Positions 43,573 to 52,789 are shown, numbered from the stretch's first letter. The stretch is 64,000 bases of DNA from Actinocorallia sp039871655 (GCF_039871655.1 NZ_JBDPLZ010000006.1:186001-250000), one strand, 5' to 3'. Numbers and translations are program-made. The notes: generated from the sequence alone by a model not told the origin.

Positions 43573-43701
43573 TCAGGGGGAAGGCGCGGCAGCGCCGGGG
43601 TCGAGCAGGATGATCACGGTGAGTGCGATGATCCAGACGATGATCAGTGCGAGGACGATCCGGGTCCAGGAGATCTTCGGTGGGGGGAGGTTCACAGCCA
43701 T
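43573..43701 (-). CDS. 42-residue single-pass membrane protein overlapping corA2
   Basis: ATG 43701 lies 10 bases inside the end of the CorA gene. The peptide MAVNLPPPKISWTRIVLALI continues with a hydrophobic helix (IVWIIALTVIILL) and a short tail DPGAAAPSP. The SD-like GAAGCGG is just upstream. Small membrane peptides can modulate transporters; here that is inference from position and shape. Length is below the size most annotation keeps. Confidence 0.6.
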   Translation of the reverse strand: MAVNLPPPKISWTRIVLALIIVWIIALTVIILLDPGAAAPSP

Positions 43702-44684
43702 CCGCTTCGTCGCAGGAGCCTGTGGACGATGACGACGGCGATGGCCATGGCGGCCAGGGCCAGGGGATAGCCGATGAGCCAGTGCAGTTCGGGCATGTAG
43801 TCGAAGTTCATCCCGTAAATCCCGGCGATCATGGTGGGGACGGCGATGAGGGCGGCCCAGGAGGAGATCTTGCGCATGTCGCTGTTCTGCTGCATCGCGA
43901 CCTGGTTCTGCTGGAGGCCGACCAGGGCCAGGTGGGCGGTCAGGGCGCTGGACAGCAGTTCGTTGTGATCGTCGACCCGCTCGTCGACGCGCAGCAGGTG
44001 GTCCAGGACGTCGCGGAAGTCCTCCTTGGTGTCGGCGCACAACGCCACCCGGCCCTTGACGATCTCCTCCAGCACCGGGATGAGCGGGTCCTGGGCGCTG
44101 CGGAACTCCAGCACCTCGCGCTTGAGGGAGTAGATGTTCTCGGTGACGTCCCTGTGCTCGGGGCTGAACACGTCGCGCTCGAGGGCGATGAGGTCCGCTT
44201 CGACCTCGTAGGAGACCCGGGAGTAGGTGTCGACGATCTGGTCGCACACCGCGTACAGCACGCCGGCGGGGCCCGCGTCCAGGAGGCGGCGGTCGGCTTC
44301 GATGCGCTTTCGGACCTCGGTCAGCGGAGTGGCGCGGCCGTGCCGGACGGTGATCACGAAATCCTTGCCGAGGAACAGCATGATCTCGCCGACCTCGATG
44401 TCGGAGGTCTCCTCGACGTAGTGCAGGGTCTTGAGCACCACGAACAGGGTCTCGTCATAGCGCTCGATCTTGGGTCGCTGGTGGGCGTGGATGGCGTCCT
44501 CGACGGCCAGCGGATGAAGGTCCAGCTCCTCGGTGACGAGGTCGAACTCCTCCTGGGTCGGCTCGTGCATGCCGATCCACACGAAGCAGCGCCCCTTGGC
44601 CCGCGCGGCGTCGAAGGCGTCGCTGATATCTCCGGAGATGGTCTCGCGGCCACCGTCGCAATAGATCGCCTTGTCCACAATCAC
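43692..44684 (-). CDS. corA: CorA-family divalent cation transporter (second paralogue)
   Basis: A 330-residue CorA protein with soluble N-domain (FVWIGMHEPTQEEFDLVTEE), stalk, and two C-terminal helices; signature MIAGIYGMNFDYMPELHWLI and the end VIVHRLLRRSGWL. It shares the VEDAIHAHQRPKIERYDETL stretch with the CorA at 10.4 kb (AVEDAINAHQRPKLERYE). No leader ORF like that of the first copy is seen. A tiny membrane protein overlaps its end. Confidence 0.94.
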   Translation of the reverse strand: MIVDKAIYCDGGRETISGDISDAFDAARAKGRCFVWIGMHEPTQEEFDLVTEELDLHPLAVEDAIHAHQRPKIERYDETLFVVLKTLHYVEETSDIEVGEIMLFLGKDFVITVRHGRATPLTEVRKRIEADRRLLDAGPAGVLYAVCDQIVDTYSRVSYEVEADLIALERDVFSPEHRDVTENIYSLKREVLEFRSAQDPLIPVLEEIVKGRVALCADTKEDFRDVLDHLLRVDERVDDHNELLSSALTAHLALVGLQQNQVAMQQNSDMRKISSWAALIAVPTMIAGIYGMNFDYMPELHWLIGYPLALAAMAIAVVIVHRLLRRSGWL

Positions 44685-44757
44685 ACCGCACAGTCTGACT
44701 CACCTGCCTGCCTCGTGGGCAGACCCGGACACCTCGATCGCCGCAGCGCCTGCTTCT

Positions 44758-44908
44758 TCAGCGGAGCGCGGTATGGCCGACGGCCTTGCCGGTCTCGCCC
44801 TTAGGTGGGAATCCGTTGAACGGGGCGGCGATGTTGCGTCGGTTCCAGTACTCCCACGCTTGCAGTGCCTTGGCCTGTTCGAACGCCAGGTACAGGTACG
44901 GGTAGCGC
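44758..44908 (-). pseudogene. Unidentified gene fragment truncated by the AbiEii repeat
   Basis: The minus strand reads RYPYLYLAFEQAKALQAWEY then WNRRNIAAPFNGFPPKGETG up to a TGA at 44758. The composition (many Tyr, Trp, Phe) looks coding, but the frame is cut at 44909 exactly where the 520-bp repeat begins. Family not recognised. Confidence 0.4.
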
Positions 44909-44909
44909 T

Positions 44910-45429
44910 TCAGGGCGAGAGTTCGCGTTCCCAAGCGGTGAAGCGTTCGCGCATCGCTTCCACCGAGTCCTCCGAGGCGCCGTACGGTAGAAAGTCCCGC
45001 AGGGGGATCTCACACAGATAGGACAAGGATTCCGCGAACAGCGCGGAGTCGAAGCCGGGATTGTGCCGAACCGCGATCACCAACAGATCGTCGCGCGTGT
45101 ACCGGCCGCTCGACAAAATCGCGTCGACGTCGAGGAAGTCGCGAGGCGCCCAGCGGTTGAACAGGGCGTCCATCTTCCCCGCCACAGCGTCATCGGGATG
45201 CAGGACCGGGCCGATCTCCAGACGGACGGGAGAGCATGCCCGCCAGAAGACCCCCGAATCGACTTTGGAGCTGCGACCGACGCCGTCCGCGACCACCATC
45301 TGGACCAGATCCGGCGTCCTGCGCCTCACCTCGACCGTGAACCCCTGCCACACGTACTCCGCGACCAGATCCTCGGCCACCTCTCCAGGGCCACCTCTTC
45401 GCGCACTGAACAGGTCGACGTCCTCCGAC
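44910..45429 (+). repeat. 520-bp direct repeat, copy 2
   Basis: Second copy of 36769-37288, same orientation, one visible mismatch (C at 45391). The segment between the copies (about 7.6 kb) carries IS21/IS30 debris, the AlbA_2 gene, permease and CorA. Confidence 0.9.
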
Positions 45430-45467
45430 CCCTGTGCGTCCTCCGAGTCCGCGACGCGGAGGTTCAT
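44910..45467 (-). pseudogene. Chimeric AbiEii C-terminal fragment (second copy)
   Basis: From 45429 down to 44910 this is the same sequence as 37288-36769, encoding the AbiEii part from SEDVDLFSARRG to the stop. The N-terminal GGxAVQxHG nucleotidyltransferase start is missing and replaced by an unrelated MNLRVADSEDAQG. Without that region catalysis is not expected, so although the frame is open for 185 codons I call it a pseudogene. Confidence 0.75.
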
Positions 45468-45582
45468 CTATTGGTGCGGTGTTTACAGTTGCGGGCAAAC
45501 GTCCAGGGCGCTGTGGGCCATGTCGGTGGATTCGTGCCGGAATTGACAAGATTCGAATATCTTCGCGGCCTATCGTCGCGGC

Positions 45583-45957
45583 ATGACGATCTCACGAGTG
45601 GCTTCAATGGCTGCGGGCTTCACGCTGGCCGGGGTGCTCACGCTGAGTGCCGTCCCGGCTGAGGCGGCAGCCGAGCCGGAACCAGTCTGCACCGTCACGG
45701 TGCACCAGACGTGCAAGACGCTCTCGTCGGCGCAGCGTGAGCAGATCACCGCCCAGCTCCGCGCGAAGGGGGCCCCGGAGGACGTGATCTCCTCACTCGC
45801 CGCGTCGGGCCCGACCTTCGGCTGGGACACCTACGGCCTGTACATCGACGGGTGGGCTCCGTACTGCAGGATCCACTACTTCCTGCCCTGGGAATGGATC
45901 CTCTTCTTTCCGGCGAACATCCTCAAAGGCCCCTACGCGGCGTGCTGGACCTGGTGA
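45583..45957 (+). CDS. Small secreted protein
   Basis: A 124-residue protein with signal peptide (MTISRVASMAAGFTLAGVL, cleavage near PAEA-AAEP). The mature part has four Cys (CTVTVHQTC, YCRIHYF, AACWTW) and an aromatic C-terminus (LPWEWILFFPANILKG). The middle (LSSAQREQITAQLRAKGAPE) is a charged helix. Function not recognised. Confidence 0.75.
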   Translation: MTISRVASMAAGFTLAGVLTLSAVPAEAAAEPEPVCTVTVHQTCKTLSSAQREQITAQLRAKGAPEDVISSLAASGPTFGWDTYGLYIDGWAPYCRIHYFLPWEWILFFPANILKGPYAACWTW

Positions 45958-46212
45958 AGCCGCTCTTGGGCGGCCGCGGCAGCCGACGAGCATGTCTCGT
46001 CGAGCCGCAGCGCCCCTCCGTTCGGCACCCGCCGAGGACGTTCTCCCATGACCTGACAGCGGTCCGCCTGGCGGGACCTCAGCGGGCCCTATCACTTACC
46101 CATGGGAGCAGCGCATGTCCTCTGCGCCCATGCGCGAGACCCTCCTGGCGGATCGGTCCGCCCGGGGCGCGGAGTACGAGCGTCGGCGTCTGCCGCCCCT
46201 GGCCCGGAGGGG

Positions 46213-47448
46213 TCAGCAAGTCATGGACACGGACTTGGCTCGGGCGGTCTTGGGGATGATCGAGCCCTTGACGTTCTTCACGACGTAGAGGCGGGGAGCC
46301 GAGGAGCAGTTGCCCGTGGCGGCCACCAGGTCGGGGCGGGAGTCGCCGGTGAAGTCGGTGAGGAACACCTCGGTGGGGAAGTTCCGAGCCGGCTTCTTCC
46401 AGTGGGCCTGCTTGTAGGGCTCGGCGATCCGCTGGACGGTGCGGACGGCCAGGCCCTTCTTCGTGCCCTTGAAGATCCAGACGGTGTTGTTAAAGGCATT
46501 GGCGACGGCCAGCTCGTCCCGGCCGTCGCCGTTGAGGTCGGCGGCGGCGAGTGCGTTGCCGAAGCCGCCGACCTCGCCCTGCGGGTTGTGGGGGATCTTG
46601 ACGTCCGCCTTGGTGATCCGGTGGAGCCCGCCGAGACCGTTCTTGGTGCCATACCGGATCTCGACGCCGGTGTCCAGGGAGCCGACGTCGAAGGCGGCCA
46701 TAGAGGAGGCCAGGTCGGCGCGGCCGTCGCCGTTGAAGTCGCCCGTGCGGATCGCCTGCTGGCCGGCACCGTAGCCGAGGTCCTTCAAGGCGCCCGGCCC
46801 CTTCTCGCCTCCCTTGGCGAACAGGAGCCGCGTGTCGTACTCCTCACGGGCGGAATCGTAGGAGTCCGCCTGCATGACCAGGTCGGGGCGGGAGTCGCCG
46901 GTGAAGTCGGCGACGACCGGGATCAGCTGCGAAGGCATGTAAGACAGGGAGACCTCCACGTGGACGGGCGAGGCGGTCACGCCGCCCGTCCCGACCCCGT
47001 AGAAGATCCGGTAGTCGTGGTCGACGGTCGCCACCAGGTCGGCCTTGCCGTCCCGGTCGAAGTCGCCGACCGCGAGGCGCCCGGACGGCCCGCCGAACGT
47101 CGAGGCCGCGGTGGTGAGCTCCGCCTTACGCGATCCGAGCCCTTTCTTCGACCCGTAGACGACCGTGACCCCGCCCTCGTGGTCGAGCGCCAGGTCGGCG
47201 TAGCCGTCCCGGTCGAAGTCGGCCGACACCCCGGAGAACGCGGCGATGCCGAGCTTCTGCCGCCGCAGGCTCTTGCCGTACACGACGACCGGCCGCTCGG
47301 CCAGGAGGGACAGGACGACGTCGCGTTTGCCGTCCCCGTTGAAGTCGTAGGCCTTGGCGGGCTTCTTCGGAGCAGCCGCCAGCGCGGGAACGCTCGCCAG
47401 ACCGGCCGTCAGTACCGCCGCCACGCCTACCGCGGTCATACTCTTCAC
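46213..47448 (-). CDS. Secreted FG-GAP/VCBS-repeat protein
   Basis: A 411-residue exported protein. Signal peptide MKSMTAVGVAAVLTAGLASV with cleavage near ALAAA. The mature chain consists of FG-GAP/VCBS repeats with calcium-type loops: DFNGDGKRDVVLS, DFDRDGYADLALD, DFDRDGKADLVAT, DFTGDSRPDLVMQ, DFNGDGRADLASS, DLNGDGRDELAVA. This builds a seven-bladed beta-propeller as in integrin alpha chains. Binding partner unknown. A similar protein is at 53.5 kb. Confidence 0.9.
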   Translation of the reverse strand: MKSMTAVGVAAVLTAGLASVPALAAAPKKPAKAYDFNGDGKRDVVLSLLAERPVVVYGKSLRRQKLGIAAFSGVSADFDRDGYADLALDHEGGVTVVYGSKKGLGSRKAELTTAASTFGGPSGRLAVGDFDRDGKADLVATVDHDYRIFYGVGTGGVTASPVHVEVSLSYMPSQLIPVVADFTGDSRPDLVMQADSYDSAREEYDTRLLFAKGGEKGPGALKDLGYGAGQQAIRTGDFNGDGRADLASSMAAFDVGSLDTGVEIRYGTKNGLGGLHRITKADVKIPHNPQGEVGGFGNALAAADLNGDGRDELAVANAFNNTVWIFKGTKKGLAVRTVQRIAEPYKQAHWKKPARNFPTEVFLTDFTGDSRPDLVAATGNCSSAPRLYVVKNVKGSIIPKTARAKSVSMTC

Positions 47449-47507
47449 AACGAAAGTCCCTTCAGCCGGAATGCGTCTTTAGATGCTCAGCGTCCCGAAG
47501 AAGTTGA

Positions 47508-47681
47508 GTCAACCTGAACCACGCCTACAGCTCCCGGGTCGGCCGCGCCTACCTGCGTCGCTGCATCAAACGCCACCGCGCCGTGGCCACCCGCTACGGC
47601 AAGCTCGCCGACCGCTACGAAGCCGTCCTGCGCATCGCCGTCATCGACGCAGAAGCCTCCGACCCTTACATCTACTTCTGA
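47508..47681 (+). pseudogene. IS5-family transposase C-terminal remnant
   Basis: The plus strand reads NHAYSSRVGRAYLRRCIKRH then RAVATRYGKLADRYEAVLRI to a TGA at 47679-47681. It resembles the IS5-type tail (YRxRNxVERCxNRLKxxRxxATRYDK...). Only about 55 codons remain. Confidence 0.55.
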
Positions 47682-47797
47682 GGGTCCTGCAGCCGGACCG
47701 AAGAGGCCACCGCCGACGCCCTGTCCATGGCAGTGCGGAACCGTTGGCCAGGTGATGTCCGGATCTCAGGCGCGCGGCAACACCCAGGAAAGGCCTG

Positions 47798-48802
47798 TCA
47801 TCGCCCGTTGCGCAGCTTGAGAATGTAGGTCGCTGTAAGCGCAACGGCACGGTCTTCGTCGTGCGACAGATCCGCGAGGGCACGTGACGCTGTGGCTCCG
47901 GGGATATCCGCGAGCGCCTGTGTCAGCCGTCGACGTGCGGACGGTTCAACGGGGCCGTGGGCGAGGCGGTCGACGAGCCCGGTGGCGATCTGGTCCCCCA
48001 ACGCGGGATCACCCGCCAGCGCGCTCAGCGCGTCGGCCGCGTCGGCGTCGTTCGTCTCCTCGACGATCATGTCGATGAGCGTCGGGACCGCGTCGGCTAC
48101 TCCACGTGCCCCGAGCGCCAGAGCCGCACACCTGCGGACCACGATGTCGGGGTCGGCGAGGGCGTCCCGCAGCAGTGCGGTCGCCTCGCCGCCCGGAACC
48201 TCGGCGATGGACTGGACTGCACGTTTCCGCACCTCGGCCACCGGTGAGCCGAGGCCCTCCGCCAGCAGCGCCGACGCGCCGTCGCCCGATCGCGCCAAAG
48301 CCCATCGAAGGGCTCCGGCGACGTTCGGGTCCGTCTCGCTCAACACCGCCTCGACCAGTGCCTCCACCGGCACCGGAACCTCTCCGACTGAGGACAAGGC
48401 CGCGCGCTGGCGCTTCCCGGCGCTCTCCGACCCCAAGGCATGCAGGAGCACGACGACCTGGAGGACGTCCTCCCAGCCGGCGGGTTCGGCGGCGCCGATC
48501 CGACGGAGCCGGGTGAGCAGCTCCGTCTCAGCCGCGATGCGTTCCCGCGTCCGGCGGATGAGGTCTTCGACGAGCTCCGAGGGCTTGAAGCCGGGATCAT
48601 CGAGCGCGCGCTTGACTTCACGCAGCGGCAGTCCCAAGGACCGAAGGCTCTCGATATGGAAGATCCGCCGGATGTCCTCGCTGGAGTACTCCCGATAGCC
48701 GGCACCGGTACGACCCGTCGGCCGCACCAGGCCGAGCGAGTCGTAATGCCTGAGCATGCGGGCGCTGACCCCGGACCGCCGTGCCACCTCACCGATCAAC
48801 AC
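47798..48802 (-). CDS. MerR regulator fused to HEAT repeats
   Basis: A 334-residue protein. Residues 1-110 are a MerR DNA-binding domain and dimer helix (MLIGEVARRSGVSARMLRHY, LVRPTGRTGAGYREYS, LRSLGLPLREVKRALDD). Residues 130-330 are HEAT repeats (EVRKRAVQSIAEVPGGEATA, IVVRRCAALALGARGVADAV) instead of a ligand pocket. Its start overlaps the upstream HEAT gene by seven bases, so they are one operon. A palindromic operator precedes the operon, consistent with autoregulation. Confidence 0.9.
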   Translation of the reverse strand: MLIGEVARRSGVSARMLRHYDSLGLVRPTGRTGAGYREYSSEDIRRIFHIESLRSLGLPLREVKRALDDPGFKPSELVEDLIRRTRERIAAETELLTRLRRIGAAEPAGWEDVLQVVVLLHALGSESAGKRQRAALSSVGEVPVPVEALVEAVLSETDPNVAGALRWALARSGDGASALLAEGLGSPVAEVRKRAVQSIAEVPGGEATALLRDALADPDIVVRRCAALALGARGVADAVPTLIDMIVEETNDADAADALSALAGDPALGDQIATGLVDRLAHGPVEPSARRRLTQALADIPGATASRALADLSHDEDRAVALTATYILKLRNGR

Positions 48803-49470
48803 TGCCCATCACCCTCCTGGCCGGTCGTGCCCAGGGCCATGATGCGCTTCGCCTCCTCGATCGCGAACTCGAATCCGGCATCCGGATCGTGCGACAGCCG
48901 TTCCGTGGCGACCGCGTGCTGACGCACGCGAGGATCGGGATCCGTCATCGCGGCGCGCAGGGCCGGCGTGATCACCTCACCGAGCGCGATCAGCGCCCGG
49001 CTGAGGCTCAGCCGCGTCTCACGCTCGCCGCGCCCGAGCTGCGTCGCCAGCACTGCGGCCAACCCGGGTTCCTCACCTTCGGGCACGAGCACGACCGCTG
49101 CTCGCCAGGCGCTCCGCGCCACCTCGTCGTCGGCGTCGGTCAGAAGCTCCCGTGTGATCGCCGGCCACGCTCGGCGATCCCCAATCTTGGACAGCGTGTG
49201 CAACGCCTGGCTTCGTGCCTGCGCACGCTCCGAACGGACTTCCTCGAGAAGCTTCGGGACCGTCATCGACGACGCATGGCGGGTGAGCGCCCACGTGAGC
49301 ATGTCGCGCACAGAGAACTCGGGTTCGATCGCACATCGTTCGATGAGCTTGTCGACGAACCGCGGGTCAGGGGACGTGCCGACCGCCAGCGCCGCCCGCA
49401 GCCGCGTTGACGGGCTGTTCTTCTCCAGCCCCTGGAGAACTCGAACCGTATCCGTGTCCTGTTCCGGCAT
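48796..49470 (-). CDS. HEAT-repeat protein paired with MerR-HEAT
   Basis: About 224 residues of HEAT repeats (STRLRAALAVGTSPDPRFVD, QARSQALHTLSKIGDRRAWP, DPRVRQHAVATERLSHDPDA). ATG 49470 is chosen because GGAGGTGATC, a perfect anti-SD match, lies ten bases upstream; GTG 49494 is the alternative. First gene of the operon with the MerR-HEAT gene, which it overlaps; the two repeat proteins may assemble. No enzymatic motif. Confidence 0.8.
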   Translation of the reverse strand: MPEQDTDTVRVLQGLEKNSPSTRLRAALAVGTSPDPRFVDKLIERCAIEPEFSVRDMLTWALTRHASSMTVPKLLEEVRSERAQARSQALHTLSKIGDRRAWPAITRELLTDADDEVARSAWRAAVVLVPEGEEPGLAAVLATQLGRGERETRLSLSRALIALGEVITPALRAAMTDPDPRVRQHAVATERLSHDPDAGFEFAIEEAKRIMALGTTGQEGDGQC

Positions 49471-49501
49471 GGCCGGGATCACCTCCTCGGCCACAGTGAA
49501 G

Positions 49502-49522
49502 ACCTTGTCACTGTGTCAAGGT
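49502..49522. promoter_or_regulatory. MerR-type operator upstream of the HEAT/MerR operon
   Basis: A 21-bp near-perfect palindrome: ACCTTG (49502-49507) and CAAGGT (49517-49522), inner CAC and GTG around one central base. On the minus strand TTGACC abuts it as a -35-like box, matching the MerR layout with the operator between -35 and -10. Confidence 0.75.
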
Positions 49523-49546
49523 CAAGCGGAATGAGAGCTCCCGCCG

Positions 49547-51709
49547 TCAGCCCTGCGGTTTTGAAGCCCGCTCGCTCCACTCCCGATCCGTGGCCACCGT
49601 CGACTCGCCCGGCAGATGCGGCAGGAGCCGCTGCAGCGGGTGCGGCATCCACCAAGCCCTCTTTCCGAGGACCGCCATGGTGGACGGCACCAGGACGAGC
49701 CTGACCAGCGTGGCGTCGATCGCGATGGCGACGGCCAGGCCGAAGCCGAAGAGGTTGACGGTCCGCTGGTCGTTCAGCTGGAAGCTGCCGAAGACCACGA
49801 CCATCACCGACGCGGCGGCGGTGATGATGCGGGCGGTGGCGGCGATGCCGTCGCGCACGGAGGCGGCGGTCTCCCCGGTCCGCAGATACTCCTCCCGCAC
49901 CCGGCTGAGCAGGAACACCTCGTAGTCCATGGACAGGCCGAACAGGACGGCGAACAGCATGACCGGCGCGAACGACTCCACCGGTCCTGACTGGGCACCC
50001 AGCAACCCGGCACCCCAGCCCCACTGGAAGACCGCGACCACGACGCCGTAAGCGGCCCCCACGGAGAGCAGGTTCATCACCGCGGCTTTGAGCGGCACCA
50101 CGAGCGAGCGGAACTCGACCATGAACAGCAGGAAGCTCAGCCCCACGACGAAGGTGATGAACCAGGCCAGCCGGCTGCCGAGCCGGTCGGCGAGGTCGAT
50201 GGCGGTGGCGGTGGAACCGCCGACGTGAGTCTCGGCGCCGGACGCGGCCTCGGGGAGTACGTCATCCCGCAGACGGTGGACCAGCCGCTCGGTGGACCTG
50301 TCATCCGGAGAGCCCTCGGGCACCACGGTGTAGACGACGGTGCTCCCGTTCTCATCCAGCTGCGGCGGCCGTACTTCTCGCACTCCTTCGACGTTCTCGA
50401 GTTCCGTGCCCAGCTCGGCGGCCTCCGCCTTCGACTGTTCGTCCTCGAATCGCGCGGTCACCACCAAAGGGCCGGTCCAGCCCGGCCCGAAGTCCTTCGC
50501 GACCAGCTCGTAGGCTCGGCGCTCCGTGCTGCCCTCGGGTGCCGACCCGCCGTCGGCCGTACCCAGGCGCAGCGAGAACAGCGGGAGCGCCATGGCGATC
50601 AGGACGGCGGCGGAGGCGAGGAGATAAGGCCAAGGATGCCGCTGAACGTGGCCGGTCCAGCGGTGCCAGCCGCTGACCCGGCCCGCGCCCTGGTCGAACC
50701 TCAGCCGCCGCACACGGAAGCGGTCCAGCTTGGTGCCGAAGACGGCCAGCACGGCCGGCAGCAGAGTGACCGCCGCCAGCAGGGTGGCGGTCACCGTGAT
50801 GGCGCTCGCCAGGCCGAGGGCGGAGACGAAGGGGATGCCGATGAGGTGAAGACTCAGGATCGCCGCGATCACCGTGGCGCCCGCCACGAGCACCGACCGG
50901 CCCGCGGTCGACAGCGCGAGGGGAATCGACTCCTCCGGGGAGCGTCCCGCATGCATTCCCTCCCGGTGCCGGGTGACCACCAGCAGCGCATAGTCGATCC
51001 CCACGCCGAGGCCGATCATGGCCGCCACCACCGGACCGGAGGTGCCGATCGTGGTAACCCCGGCGACCACGTTGAGGACCGACATGCCCAGAGCGAGCGC
51101 GAACAGGGCGGTCAGCAGCGGCACCACCATCGCGAAGACCGACCCGAAGGCCGCCAACAGGACCAGAACCGCGGCGGCCAAGCCGATCGCCTCGCTCCCC
51201 GACGGTCCGTGCTCGCCCTGAAGCACCGCGCCGCCGTACTCGACCTGTGCGCCCGCCTTCCGCACCGGGTCGAACGCCTCCTGCACGGCCTCCACCGACT
51301 CCTCGGACACGTCCTTGGCCCGCTCGGTGAACCGGACGGTCACGATGGCGGTGCGCCCGTCGGCGGACACCATGGCGGGCCCGGGCCCGTACGGCGGCTG
51401 GACCACCGCCACGTCCTTCGCATCGCGCACTACGGCCACGGCGTCTGTGACGACCGCCCGCATTTTCACCGAGGTCACGCCCGAAGCGCTGTGGACGACC
51501 ACCTGCATTCCGTCCCCGGACAGCTCCGGGTACCGCTCGCGCAAGGTGTCGTAGGCGGCCTGGGAGTCGGTGTTCCTCAGCGTGAGGTCGTTGCTGAACG
51601 AACCGTCGGACGTTCGCGCGGCGAGGGCCGACCCGATCACGGCCAGCAGCCAGACAGCGATCACCCACCATCGGTGCCGCACCGAGAAACGAGCCAGGGC
51701 AGAGAGCAC
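49547..51709 (-). CDS. MMPL/RND-family membrane transporter
   Basis: A 720-residue MMPL protein: membrane helix (RHRWWVIAVWLLAVIGSALA), first porter loop, helices 2-6 with GLGVGIDYALLVVTRHREGM, a second loop, and helices 7-12 with VLFGLSMDYEVFLLSRVREE. The Asp of both GIDY/SMDY motifs, needed for proton relay, are kept. GTG 51709 follows GGAGG at five bases. MMPL transporters export lipids or drugs. Divergent from a TetR gene (98 bp between starts), which probably represses it. Confidence 0.93.
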   Translation of the reverse strand: MLSALARFSVRHRWWVIAVWLLAVIGSALAARTSDGSFSNDLTLRNTDSQAAYDTLRERYPELSGDGMQVVVHSASGVTSVKMRAVVTDAVAVVRDAKDVAVVQPPYGPGPAMVSADGRTAIVTVRFTERAKDVSEESVEAVQEAFDPVRKAGAQVEYGGAVLQGEHGPSGSEAIGLAAAVLVLLAAFGSVFAMVVPLLTALFALALGMSVLNVVAGVTTIGTSGPVVAAMIGLGVGIDYALLVVTRHREGMHAGRSPEESIPLALSTAGRSVLVAGATVIAAILSLHLIGIPFVSALGLASAITVTATLLAAVTLLPAVLAVFGTKLDRFRVRRLRFDQGAGRVSGWHRWTGHVQRHPWPYLLASAAVLIAMALPLFSLRLGTADGGSAPEGSTERRAYELVAKDFGPGWTGPLVVTARFEDEQSKAEAAELGTELENVEGVREVRPPQLDENGSTVVYTVVPEGSPDDRSTERLVHRLRDDVLPEAASGAETHVGGSTATAIDLADRLGSRLAWFITFVVGLSFLLFMVEFRSLVVPLKAAVMNLLSVGAAYGVVVAVFQWGWGAGLLGAQSGPVESFAPVMLFAVLFGLSMDYEVFLLSRVREEYLRTGETAASVRDGIAATARIITAAASVMVVVFGSFQLNDQRTVNLFGFGLAVAIAIDATLVRLVLVPSTMAVLGKRAWWMPHPLQRLLPHLPGESTVATDREWSERASKPQG

Positions 51710-51807
51710 GCCGACCTCCGACGTCAGGACGAGCGGGCCTGTCCACGGCCCGCTCGGGGAGCGAGTACCGGGTACAGGCTCACGTGACCGTCCGTAGGAT
51801 CTCAACC

Positions 51808-52416
51808 ATGATGAATTCTCGGGAGCGGGGCAGAAGGGCGGGAAAGCCCGACACGCGCGACCAGATCCTCGACGTCGCCCGCCGCCGCTTCCTCCACGGC
51901 GGATACCAGGCCGTCACCCTGCGTGCCGTCGCCGCCGAGGCGGGCGTGGACGTCGCCCTGATCAGCTACTACTTCGGCTCCAAGAAGGGCCTGTTCGGCG
52001 CGGCCCTCGCCCTGGCCGTCAACCCCGCCGAGACCCTCGCCCGCACCGCCGAAGGCGACCCGGCCACCTTCCCCCAGCGCGCCCTGCGCGACCTGCTCGC
52101 CCTGTGGGAAGACCCGGAGTCAGGCGCGCCACTGCGCGCACTGATAGTCGGTGCCGTCCACGACCAGGCCATCGCCGCCCTGGTCAAGGAGATGCTGGAA
52201 CAGGAAATGATCGACAAGATCGCCGCCCGGATCGGCGGCAGGGACTCCCGCAAACGCGCCGGTGCGTTCTGCGCGCACATCACCGGACTCGTCGTCACCC
52301 GCTACATCCTCCGTCTGGAACCGTTCGCCTCCATGACGGCTGATGAAATAGTCCAGATCTACAGCCCCCCGCTCCGCCTCGCGCTGGGCCGCCCCCTCAC
52401 GCCGCCTCACCGGTGA
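51808..52416 (+). CDS. TetR-family regulator of the MMPL transporter
   Basis: About 202 residues: helix-turn-helix GKPDTRDQILDVARRRFLHG and GYQAVTLRAVAAEAGVDVAL, then a ligand domain of the AcrR type (ISYYFGSKKGLFGAALALAV). ATG 51808 follows AGGA. Divergent from the MMPL gene, the common repressor/exporter layout. Inducer unknown. Confidence 0.9.
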   Translation: MMNSRERGRRAGKPDTRDQILDVARRRFLHGGYQAVTLRAVAAEAGVDVALISYYFGSKKGLFGAALALAVNPAETLARTAEGDPATFPQRALRDLLALWEDPESGAPLRALIVGAVHDQAIAALVKEMLEQEMIDKIAARIGGRDSRKRAGAFCAHITGLVVTRYILRLEPFASMTADEIVQIYSPPLRLALGRPLTPPHR

Positions 52417-52492
52417 AGACCGGGCTCCAGTAGCAACGGCCGTCCTCGTCCGGCCCGACGGGTGCATTACCCGACCCGTCCACGCGGATCAC

Positions 52493-52720
52493 GTGCTGCG
52501 GCACGTCCTCATCGCGCTGCGATCAGGATCCTGTCTCTCCGAACACGACAACCCCGGTGAGGCGACCGCGCTGGTGCTGCAAGGTCACGTGGAACTGCGC
52601 TCCGGTACCGACAGCTGGACTGCCGGCACAGGAGACCTGCTCGTGATACCGCCGGCCCGCCACAGCCTGCACGCGATCGAAGATTCCGCCGTCCTGCTCA
52701 CCATCGCCAAGACCGGCTGA
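52493..52720 (+). CDS. Small cupin-domain protein, probably N-truncated
   Basis: A 75-residue cupin: LIALRSGSCLSEHDNPGEAT, ALVLQGHVELRSGTDSW, VIPPARHSLHAIEDSAVLLT. The motifs (EHxNPGEATxxVLxG, P..RHSL.A) match one-domain cupins of about 105 residues, so roughly 30 N-terminal residues seem missing, and GTG 52493 lacks a ribosome-binding site. Metal binding by His residues is plausible, activity uncertain. Confidence 0.6.
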   Translation: MLRHVLIALRSGSCLSEHDNPGEATALVLQGHVELRSGTDSWTAGTGDLLVIPPARHSLHAIEDSAVLLTIAKTG

Positions 52721-52789
52721 TTCGCCTGAGCGACCGCCGTAAGACCGTCCACACCCGTATCGACGAACGCGTCGATCTCGACGCGAGGT

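Noticed and set aside
46102..47517. 471-codon open frame on the plus strand over the FG-GAP gene
   Set aside because: Antisense of calcium-loop repeats produces an apparently regular protein; the signal peptide and loops support the minus strand.
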